Source: Pseudomonas putida (GTDB lineage Bacteria; Pseudomonadota; Gammaproteobacteria; Pseudomonadales; Pseudomonadaceae). Taken from it: DNA of 64,000 nt. The DNA lies in NCBI GenBank assembly GCA_041879295.1, contig CP047152.1, positions 3,601,501-3,665,500 of the forward strand, read 5' to 3'. The notes below the pieces were generated by a model, which saw only the letters and a list, made by a program, of their open reading frames with translations, was not told where the DNA came from and did no database searches. The translations under genes and the position numbers were made by a program. Shown here one piece after another: positions 13,176 to 20,400 of this stretch. Within the stretch, counting starts at the first letter, position 1. Each line of letters begins with the position of its first letter.

Positions 13176-13213
13176 GATACACAACTGCATCCCCCTGACA
13201 CACTGCAGATACC
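13176..13213 (+). promoter_or_regulatory. Two tandem putative response-regulator sites
   Basis: GATACACAACTGCATCC (13176) and GACACACTGCAGATACC (13197) begin 21 bp apart, two helical turns, and each has half-sites 11 bp apart. They end about 50 nt before the start of the ferric-reductase-like gene. Confidence 0.45.
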
Positions 13214-13261
13214 CCGCCTCGAGACACTCCCGGTCACACAACCACACCCCGGGAGACCCTC

Positions 13262-13879
13262 ATGAAAGCCTTCACCTTGCCCTCCGGCTGGAAGCTGTTC
13301 GCCGCCCTTGCCGGCCTGACCCTGGCGATGAGCGCCGTGGTCCTGGCCAGCCAACCTGACCCGGACGGCTTGCGCAGTGCCATTCGTGCCACCGCACGCA
13401 GCTCGTTCGCACTGTTCTTGCTGGCGTTCCTGGCCTCGTCGCTGGTGACCTTGCTGCCTGGCACCTCAAGCCGCCGCATCCTTCAGGAGCGACGTTACCT
13501 GGGGTTGGCATTCGCGTTCTCCCACACCGTGCATGGCGTGCTGATTTATCGCTACGCCCAGCAGTTCCCCGAACTGTTCTGGGCAGGCCGCACGCTCACG
13601 TCCAGCCTGCCCGGTACGGTCGGCTACCTGTTCTTGCTGCTGCTCACCGCCACCTCGTTCAAGGCGCCCATGCGGCTGTTGGGCGGCCGTGCCTGGCAAG
13701 CGCTGCACAGCAGCGGCATGTGGGTACTGGCTGGGGTGTTCTGCCTGTCCTTCTACAAACGCATTCCCATGGGGGGCTGGTACCCGCTGGCGTTCGCCCT
13801 GATGTTCAGCGCCATCGCCGTCAAGCTCACCGCCAAAGTGGCCCGTAAACAACGCCGCAGCACCCGCGCCCTTGCCTGA
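13262..13879 (+). CDS. Ferric-reductase-like transmembrane protein (MsrQ/YedZ-like)
   Basis: 205 residues with about five or six hydrophobic helices. Helix 3 has [12 protein letters not shown] and a later helix has [10 protein letters not shown]; such paired His residues bind b-type heme in the ferric reductase-like transmembrane family, which includes MsrQ. No flavin or NAD domain is present, so electrons must come from a partner. It could reduce a metal or supply electrons to a periplasmic protein. GGGAG precedes the ATG. It is 14 nt upstream of the HvfX-like gene, so the two form an operon, and two copies of the island's direct-repeat motif lie upstream. Confidence 0.78.
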   Translation: MKAFTLPSGWKLFAALAGLTLAMSAVVLASQPDPDGLRSAIRATARSSFALFLLAFLASSLVTLLPGTSSRRILQERRYLGLAFAFSHTVHGVLIYRYAQQFPELFWAGRTLTSSLPGTVGYLFLLLLTATSFKAPMRLLGGRAWQALHSSGMWVLAGVFCLSFYKRIPMGGWYPLAFALMFSAIAVKLTAKVARKQRRSTRALA

Positions 13880-13893
13880 AGAGAGCACCGCAC

Positions 13894-14382
13894 ATGACGA
13901 CCTTGACCCGTACCCTGACCACCGTTGATCGCATCGGCAGCTGGAGCGCCGACTTGCCATTACGGGTATTTCTGGCCTGGGAGTTTTTCGAATCCGGCCT
14001 GGAGAAATTCAACGGCAGCAACTGGTTCGCCGACCTGCAGTCCAGCTTCCCGTTCCCCTTCAACCTGCTGCCCGCAGAGCTGAACTGGCAGCTGTCGATG
14101 TGGGCCGAGTTGGTGCTGCCGTTGCTACTGTTGCTGGGCCTGGGGACCAGGCTGGCATCGCTGGGTTTGATGGTGGTGACCGTTGTAGCGATAGCGGCAG
14201 TGCACTGGCCGGCGCACTGGTCGGGCCTGGCGGAGCTGGCCCAAGGCTATGCCATTACCGACCAGGGCTTCGGCAATTACAAATTGCCGCTGATCTACCT
14301 GATAGCGTTGCTGCCACTGCTACTCAAGGGCGCCGGGCGCCTTAGCCTCGATCATTGGCTTGGCACGCGGTTCGGCAGATAA
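13894..14382 (+). CDS. DoxX-family membrane protein, HvfX-like
   Basis: 162 residues, four transmembrane helices, with the DoxX features [16 protein letters not shown] near the N-terminus and [17 protein letters not shown] after. DoxX-type proteins called HvfX (or HvfD/BufD) commonly accompany HvfABC/bufferin loci and are thought to take part in maturing or using the copper-binding peptide. Here it is on the plus strand, convergent with hvfABC and separated from it by one hairpin, not in the same operon. It is co-transcribed with the heme-binding membrane protein upstream. Confidence 0.85.
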   Translation: MTTLTRTLTTVDRIGSWSADLPLRVFLAWEFFESGLEKFNGSNWFADLQSSFPFPFNLLPAELNWQLSMWAELVLPLLLLLGLGTRLASLGLMVVTVVAIAAVHWPAHWSGLAELAQGYAITDQGFGNYKLPLIYLIALLPLLLKGAGRLSLDHWLGTRFGR

Positions 14383-14387
14383 GGACC

Positions 14388-14408
14388 GGGGGCTGCTGCG
14401 CAGCCCCC
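14388..14408. terminator. Bidirectional terminator between hvfX-like gene and hvfC
   Basis: GGGGGCTGC pairs perfectly with GCAGCCCCC around a TGC loop in the 33-nt convergent gap. No long T-tract follows on either side. Confidence 0.65.
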
Positions 14409-14415
14409 AATGCCT

Positions 14416-15111
14416 TCAAACGGTTCCGACAATGACACCCTGCTCGCGCAATGCCTGCAACAATGCCAACCCTTGCTGCACATCCCCGCCCAATGCCTGC
14501 AGCCGCTCTCTTCCAGTCCCCTGCTCCGCCAGCAACCGATACGCCATAGGGGCCAACCGGGCAAAGCGCACCTGAAACCGGGCATCGCGATAAACCAGCA
14601 GCAAGGTAGGCGACGCCGGGGTAGCCGTTGGCTGGTAGTCCACGCCAATGCGATCCACCGGCCAACGATAGGCCAACACGCGCGCCACACAAGACAACAA
14701 CGGCTGCCCATCCAGCAGGTCTCCACCTGGATCATGCGCCGGGTCCTCGGCATCGCTCAGGTACAGTTGCGCCTCGACCCACTCATAATGCGCCAGCTCC
14801 AGCTGCCAAGGGGTGTCCAGCGCCACACCTTGCAAGTAGTCGACGAACGTTTCGGCAATTTCGGTAAACAACGGCGTCTGGCAACGGTAACTGGCGTAGA
14901 AATCACCTACTCGGGCATGCCAGCGCTGCTCGCCCAACGCCTGGCGCATGACCGGGAAGCTGCCAGCCAGCAAGCCTTCGATGGCGCCATAGAACAATTC
15001 GCGGTAAACCCTCAGGCGGCGGGCCTCGACGCCGGGCGGCGGGGCATGGCGCTGCGGGTCGCGCAGGTGACGGGCCAAGGCATACTGCTGCGCACGCAAG
15101 GTCTCATTCAT
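14416..15111 (-). CDS. hvfC: HvfC-like RiPP maturation protein (DUF2063)
   Basis: 231 residues from ATG 15111, which overlaps the hvfB stop by 8 nt. The N-terminus has [15 protein letters not shown] and [30 protein letters not shown], the classic DUF2063 start, followed by [10 protein letters not shown] and [12 protein letters not shown]. Members bind the MNIO enzyme and help recruit the precursor peptide during cysteine modification. Gene order A-B-C on the minus strand fits the Haemophilus HvfABC and bufferin BufABC loci. An earlier in-frame start at 15261 would lie inside hvfB and is rejected. Confidence 0.88.
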   Translation of the reverse strand: MNETLRAQQYALARHLRDPQRHAPPPGVEARRLRVYRELFYGAIEGLLAGSFPVMRQALGEQRWHARVGDFYASYRCQTPLFTEIAETFVDYLQGVALDTPWQLELAHYEWVEAQLYLSDAEDPAHDPGGDLLDGQPLLSCVARVLAYRWPVDRIGVDYQPTATPASPTLLLVYRDARFQVRFARLAPMAYRLLAEQGTGRERLQALGGDVQQGLALLQALREQGVIVGTV

Positions 15112-15937
15112 CTGCTTGCCCTCCGGCAGCGCATTGCACAGCACGCATACGCGCCGTCTCGGCCAACAGTTCGGCCAAGGGTGGGTAGTTGAAATCACGC
15201 TCCAGCACCGTCGGCCGTATGCCGAAACGCGCACAAGCGGTGGCGTACAGCGTCCAGACATCTTCCTTCACGGCGGCCCCGTGGGTATCCACTTTGAGGT
15301 CCGGCGCTTCATCGTAATGCCCGGCAACGTGCATACCGGTCACGCGCGCCTGGGGTAGGCCTGCAAGAAATTGCCGGGCGTCGTAACCATGGTTGCAGGC
15401 GTTGACATAGACGTTGTTGACGTCCAGCAGCAGGTCACAATCAGCTTCATCAAGCACCGCCCGGATGAAGTCGAGTTCGCTCATCGCCTGATACGGCGCG
15501 GCATAGTAGCTGATGTTCTCCACGGCAATGCGCCGCTCCAGCTGCTCCTGAGCCTGGCGTATGCGCCCGGCCACATGGCGTACGGCTTCATCGGTGAACG
15601 GGATGGGCATCAGGTCGTACAGGTGCCCGTCATCACTGCAATAGCTCAGGTGCTCGCTGTACAGTCGCACCTGGTATCGGTCGAGAAACTGCCGGGTCTG
15701 CTCAAGAAAATGGCGGTCCAGCGGCGCGCTGCCACCCAGCGATAAAGACAACCCATGACAGGTGACAGGAAAGCGCTCCGCCAGCTGGGCCAGGCCCTTG
15801 CCGTAGGCGCCGCCCACGGCAATCCAGTTTTCCGGCGCACACTCCAGAAAGTCCACTGCACCCGCCTCCATGGCCAGCAGTTCCGGCAACAGGCCGCGAC
15901 GCAGGCCTAGCCCGATGTTCAACATTGCGGGAAACAT
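15104..15937 (-). CDS. hvfB: HvfB-like MNIO (DUF692) peptide-modifying oxidase
   Basis: 277 residues, TIM-barrel DUF692/MNIO enzyme that uses a multinuclear non-heme iron centre to oxidise cysteines in a RiPP precursor. Candidate metal ligands visible in order are His61 (CHGLSLSLG), Glu95-His96 (SEHLSY), Glu140-Asn141 (VENISYY), Asp172-Asn174 with His183 ([17 protein letters not shown]), His203 and His207 (GMHVAGH), Asp217/His219 (DTHG) and Glu246 ([10 protein letters not shown]). All blocks appear intact. I start at ATG 15937, preceded by GGAGAG; ATG 15925 is an alternative. Its substrate is the EGKCG-repeat protein encoded 74 nt upstream. Confidence 0.92.
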   Translation of the reverse strand: MFPAMLNIGLGLRRGLLPELLAMEAGAVDFLECAPENWIAVGGAYGKGLAQLAERFPVTCHGLSLSLGGSAPLDRHFLEQTRQFLDRYQVRLYSEHLSYCSDDGHLYDLMPIPFTDEAVRHVAGRIRQAQEQLERRIAVENISYYAAPYQAMSELDFIRAVLDEADCDLLLDVNNVYVNACNHGYDARQFLAGLPQARVTGMHVAGHYDEAPDLKVDTHGAAVKEDVWTLYATACARFGIRPTVLERDFNYPPLAELLAETARMRAVQCAAGGQADE

Positions 15938-15955
15938 AAAAGCTCTCCAACAGGC

Positions 15956-15990
15956 ACAACGCCCCACCTGGCCAGCAGGAGGAGCGTTGT
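15956..15990 (-). promoter_or_regulatory. hvfA-hvfB intercistronic hairpin
   Basis: In the minus-strand RNA, ACAACGCUCC pairs with GGGGCGUUGU (10 bp, one G-U), then a U-U mismatch and an inner CCUG/CAGG stem. It lies between the precursor stop and the maturase Shine-Dalgarno. It may partly end transcription or protect the upstream mRNA, so that precursor is made in excess of enzyme. No U-tract follows at once. Confidence 0.6.
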
Positions 15991-16011
15991 GGCATTTCAT
16001 GGGGTAGAAAG

Positions 16012-16509
16012 TCAGGGCTTGCCGGTCAGGTGGCTGAACAAGCCATCAGGCATGGCCTTGCCATTGGCCTGATAAATCGCCTTGAGGTGATCCGCCGCTT
16101 CCTGCTCGGAGATGAAACCGTCATGGTTGCGGTCGATCGTGTCGAAATCACGGGCACGGTCCTTGGCCACCGCCAAAAACTCATCGCGCGAGACCTTGCC
16201 ATCGTGATTGCTGTCGGTTTTGGCGAACGAGGCGTCGCCACACTTGCCTTCACCACACTTGCCCTCAGCCCCGGCCTTGGCGCCGGCGCCGGCGCCGCAT
16301 TTACCCTCACCGCACTTGCCTTCGCTTTGGGAAGCCTTGCCGCTGCCGCCGCACTTGCCTTCACCGCACTTGCCCTCGCCGGCCACTTTGGCCGAAGCCA
16401 GTTGGTAACCTTGGGCCAGCGGCTCGACGGCGAACGCACTGTTGCTCAATGCCATGCTGCCGATCAGGGCGGCGCCGAGCAAGCCGAGGGTGTTTTTTGC
16501 TTGAGTCAT
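16012..16509 (-). CDS. hvfA: HvfA-like RiPP metallophore precursor with two EF-hands
   Basis: 165 residues. A Sec signal peptide runs to about residue 27 (SNSAFA). Residues 45-91 hold six EGKCG motifs in three back-to-back pairs (45-54, 63-72, 82-91) with Gly/Ala/Lys/Ser spacers. In the HvfA/bufferin family the EGKCG cysteines are oxidised by HvfB-HvfC and bind copper. Residues 99-110 ([12 protein letters not shown]) and 126-137 ([12 protein letters not shown]) are two complete EF-hand loops with all acidic positions, predicting calcium binding. The six Cys lie only in the repeats. Typical HvfA is shorter and lacks EF-hands. Putative regulator sites lie upstream. Confidence 0.9.
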   Translation of the reverse strand: MTQAKNTLGLLGAALIGSMALSNSAFAVEPLAQGYQLASAKVAGEGKCGEGKCGGSGKASQSEGKCGEGKCGAGAGAKAGAEGKCGEGKCGDASFAKTDSNHDGKVSRDEFLAVAKDRARDFDTIDRNHDGFISEQEAADHLKAIYQANGKAMPDGLFSHLTGKP

Positions 16510-16588
16510 GATGCAGCTCCACTGGGTTGGAAAGTGGAGCCATTAGGCCGTCGCGGTTTGTCGGGGATGTATCGTGCCAGGCGCGCTT

Positions 16589-16605
16589 TTGTATGGCAGT
16601 AGGTC
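16589..16605 (-). promoter_or_regulatory. Putative response-regulator site upstream of hvfA (proximal)
   Basis: On the minus strand: GACCTACTGCCATACAA, aligning with GATACACTGCAATACAA before the response regulator gene; half-sites are 10 bp apart. A further GATACA (16567-16572, minus strand) lies 22 bp closer to the start. Centre is about 88 nt from the hvfA start. Confidence 0.4.
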
Positions 16606-16618
16606 TGCAGCACAGGCA

Positions 16619-16634
16619 GATACAGTGCGATACA
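16619..16634 (+). promoter_or_regulatory. Putative response-regulator site upstream of hvfA (distal)
   Basis: GATACAGTGCGATACA: two perfect GATACA half-sites 10 bp apart, the cleanest copy in the island. It reads on the plus strand, opposite to hvfA, about 118 nt from the start codon. Confidence 0.5.
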
Positions 16635-16649
16635 CACCACCCGGCAACG

Positions 16650-16671
16650 GGCCCCAAGGTGCCTTGGGGCC
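16650..16671. terminator. Terminator hairpin after the DUF4174 gene
   Basis: GGCCCCAAGG and CCTTGGGGCC form a perfect 10-base inverted repeat with 2 nt between. It separates the DUF4174 gene from the hvfA promoter region. No T-tract is seen. Confidence 0.6.
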
Positions 16672-16682
16672 ATGAGCCGTAT

Positions 16683-17225
16683 TTAGTCTTCCAGCGGTTT
16701 GGGCGGGGCTGCGGGCTTGGCCGGCTTGCTGTCCTTGGCCTTGGCTTGCGGGGTCGCCGCTACGGGCTCGGGCGCCGCCAGTGCCTTTTCACTGGCGGGC
16801 AGTTCATCGACCGCCTTGAAGATCACCTGCGGGTCGATGGCCTCGCCGCTGTCGTCGTCCTTGAGCATGTGCCGCTCACCGTCCTTGCCCACCAGAATCA
16901 CCTTGGTACCCTTGCTCGCACCCAGCTTCAGTTCCCGAATCAGGGCCATTGTGGTCTGCTGCTCGAGGTTCTTGTCCTCCCGCTTGCCCATCATGTTGGC
17001 GACGCTGTACAGGACAAGGTTGCGCTCCTTGAACGCTGCCTGGGTGGCCGGGTCCTCGAGCGCCTTGTTCAACCCTCGCAACGTCGGGTCGGCACTGCTG
17101 GGAGCGATAACCACCAATGGTCTGGTCTTGCCCAGTTCCTTGGCTAGAGGCGCATCACTGTCTGCGGCAAACAGGGGGCCGGCAACAGCAAGCAAGGTTG
17201 CGAGGGTCAGTGACCGGACAAGCAT
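16683..17225 (-). CDS. Exported DUF4174 (thioredoxin-like fold) protein
   Basis: 180 residues from ATG 17225, preceded by AGGAG. Signal peptide MLVRSLTLATLLAVAGPLFA; then LGKTRPLVVIAPSSADPTLRGLN, LVLYSVANMMG and GTKVILVGKDGERHMLKDD, the DUF4174 pattern that resembles a thioredoxin fold without the CxxC. The C-terminus from about residue 140 is an Ala/Pro/Lys-rich tail (AKAKDSKPAKPAAPPKP), probably disordered or wall-associated. Function is unknown. It is a monocistronic neighbour of hvfA, but no copy of the island's direct repeat was found upstream, so it may not belong to that regulon. Confidence 0.78.
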   Translation of the reverse strand: MLVRSLTLATLLAVAGPLFAADSDAPLAKELGKTRPLVVIAPSSADPTLRGLNKALEDPATQAAFKERNLVLYSVANMMGKREDKNLEQQTTMALIRELKLGASKGTKVILVGKDGERHMLKDDDSGEAIDPQVIFKAVDELPASEKALAAPEPVAATPQAKAKDSKPAKPAAPPKPLED

Positions 17226-17452
17226 GCGTATCTCCTTATTGTCTCGATATACCAATGACTACAGATCACGGAGAAAAATCCGACAGGGAGCCTAAACCAC
17301 TTCATTCCAGAAAGGGGTGTGCAAAAGTAACTGTCGATTTCCGAGCCACCTGAAGCCAAGACTACGGCGCTGGTAAAACCACTGTCAGCTTGATTGAGCA
17401 TAGCCCAAAGCCGCTGTGGCAGGGCCAGGCACCCCCTTGCCCTGAGCGCATG

Positions 17453-20400
17453 TCAACGCACATCGATCGATGGCCCCTTGGGTCCAACTTCCATCGCTTG
17501 AATCGTCATATCCAGCATCAGCCCTCTGCGTGCAGCGCGCTGTGCATCACGAATGGCATCCGCCTGGTCGATCATGGCCCCTTCGCTCAGCGCTTCGTCG
17601 TCAAGCACCCTTTCAAGTTGCCTTCTGAACGGCAGGTCGACCGCAGCGAATCGCTCAGGATGGGAACGCTCCAGGTGCGCCTGCCAGAATTCACGGTCAA
17701 CCATGGAGCGGGCAATCTCTTCCGGCGTTTCCGCATCCCGCACCGCAGCCTCTGCTTCTGCCAGGTCCGCATCCAGGACGCCTGAGATCGCAAGGAAGCT
17801 CATTTCTCCCACCTGCAGTGGCAAGTCGAGACGCTCCCTCAGCCCGACCCTGAAAGCCAGCCCCACCTCGCTTCCTTCCAGCGTCCTGCCATGCTGTAGC
17901 GCCCATCGGGTAGCGAACATGTCGACTGCATCCTGGCGCCATAAACGTCTGCCCAGGTCTAGCAAAGCACGTTCGCTTTCTCCCTGAGCCGCGTGCTCAA
18001 CCTGCCAAACCAGCAGGTTCAGTTCAAGGTTGCTCAAGCACCAGGTTGCACCATCCTGGCACCCCCACTCATCATTGGCCACTGACAGCAAGTTCTGCCG
18101 CAGCTCTGGCGTAATGGCCATCGCTTGCAATACCGCCATGACCCGATTGCCCAGTGCACGCGCGTTGACACGAAAGTCTTCGGACAGCAACAACTGGCGA
18201 AGCACCCGGAAGAAACGCTCGGCGTCCTGCCCTGAATCCAGCGAGTCCCAGGCAGCAAGCATCAAGCCGCGATGCTCCGGAGCCACGGCATCCCCCCATA
18301 CTTCACGCGCGTGCTGCAGCCGCAGAAGCACTTGCTCCTCGTCGAGGGCCGGATCGACGCTACTCAACGAAGCCTGCAAGCGTAACGTCTGGGCCTCGCC
18401 CAAGGGGTTCGCATTCAAGCGGAACCGCCGCCGCTGCCACACGGGCAACTGGTAGAAACCCTCTGGAATGTGCCTGATCCGGTTATCCCGCAAGTCAACG
18501 GATACCAACTGAGCGTTGTCGAACACGCCCAGTGGAAACTGCGAGATCTGTGTGCCGCGCAAGTTCAGCCAACGCAACTCAGCCAAGCCCGCCAACGTGA
18601 ACCTGCTCCCCAGGGGGTTGTGGGACAGGTCGAGAGACTGCAGGCTCGTGCAACTGGCCAGTGTGGCGGTTTGTGTAATGTTCAGGACGATCCGGTTGTT
18701 GGTCAGGCTCAGATGCCGCAGCTGCGCTATCTGCAGCAACGGCTGCGGAAGGCGCGTCAACAGGTTCCCACCCAGATCGAGGGTTTGCAGGTTAGGGAAA
18801 GCCAGCAACAGGCTGCTGGGCACCTCCAGAAGGTCAAGGTGCAGCAGCGACAGGCTGGTCACACCTCTGAAGCTGACCTGTGCGGGTATGTTGGGCAAGC
18901 CGCTCGATCTGAAATTGCAGAACATGACATGGAGGTTTTCCTGTGCATTGATCTGCAGTTCCCCCACGCCCACCGACCGCCGCCAGCAATTGAACAACGT
19001 CTGGCGTAAAGCCTCTCGATCTTCCCTGACATCGCCCTGCCCTCGTGCCACCCAGGTATTCAGTGTCATGCGCAGGATGGCGAACTCATTGCGAAGGTCA
19101 GCCAGTACGTGTTCAATCTGATGCCCTGAACGCCTGGCGTCATCGGCGAAGGTCTCGACCTGCTCATCACTCAACCACGGAAAGAGATCACGCAGCGTTG
19201 CCCTCAGGGCATTGCCCCTTGATGCGAAACCACCTACTCCGCCACCACCCAGCGGGTAGCCAATACGTCCATCGGCCAAGCGCATGGGCCCTCGGACAGC
19301 ACCTGGGCGTACCGCGCCAAGCAAACGACTGATCTCATCACGATGGCGTGCTGCTTCGCGCGCCAACATCACCCTGAGGTTGTGCGCGAATGGATCGCCG
19401 ATCCCCATCACCTGCCGTTGCCCTTCGGTATAGGCTGGCGCCATGACGTCGAACAACTCACCTGCCTCACCCAGCGCCGTGCCCTGGCTGCCATGCAGTT
19501 GAAACCTGCCGTTCAGATGTACCAGATCGAACGCCCGCGGCCCTTGCTCAGTCTTCGCCAGCATCGGCCCGCCCAGGCTACCTTCGTACAGACGCCAGCA
19601 CACACCTTGGTCGCCTCCGGGTAGATACCGCAGCAAGCCCAAGGCCACCCGTGCCAGGTCTGCTTGCTGCGGAGTATCAAGGTACAACGCTTCAAATACC
19701 CGAGCCTGGCGTGTCGCCAGCACACTGCCCCTTGCCGCCTCGGCCAGCCCCAATGCAACCCTGCCGCTGGACAGCAGCCGCGTGCGATCAATGCTGCTGG
19801 CGGTCTGTACCAGTGCTTGCGCAGTGCGCGCGCTCAGCCCCGGGAACACCCGACGCAGCGCCGCGCTGCCAGGGGTGTCGCTGGGCTGCAAGGCTTCGAA
19901 AAGGTGCTGCAGCAGTGTTCGGCGTTGCGTCCATGCCAGCGCGGCCAGTGCCTGACCTGTCAGGCCACTCGCGCCTGGCAAGCGCCGAGCGTGATCGAGC
20001 ACTGTTGCATCTTCTACCGGCTCGCCGCTGCGCAGACGGCCAATCATGCTGCGGATGCGTTGATCAAGCCTGACCCGCTCCACACTGTCGATCATCCCGG
20101 GGCTCGGAGGCTGGGCGTGTACATGCAAGCCCCGCACATAGTCGCCATCAAGGCCATGGAACAGCAGAACCTGATCAATCTGTTCGTCATTCAGCCCATT
20201 GAAGGGCTCACCCAAACGCCGGAACATGCGGTATCTGTCAGTCCACCGAGCCGGTTGCTCGCTCCACAACCGCCAGGCACCTGCGCCATTGTGGCGCAGC
20301 AACGGCCCGTGGCCGTCGACCGGATGCAACTGCCATTGATCATCACCTGCCTCGGTCACGCGATAGTGATGCCCGTCCATTTCGATCCAGGCCCGCCCGT

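Noticed and set aside
16208..16408. Pro/His/Leu-rich repeat peptide on the plus strand within hvfA
   Set aside because: Antisense of the EGKCG repeats: the regular HLPSPHLPS pattern is only the complement of GAGGGCAAGTG-type codons.
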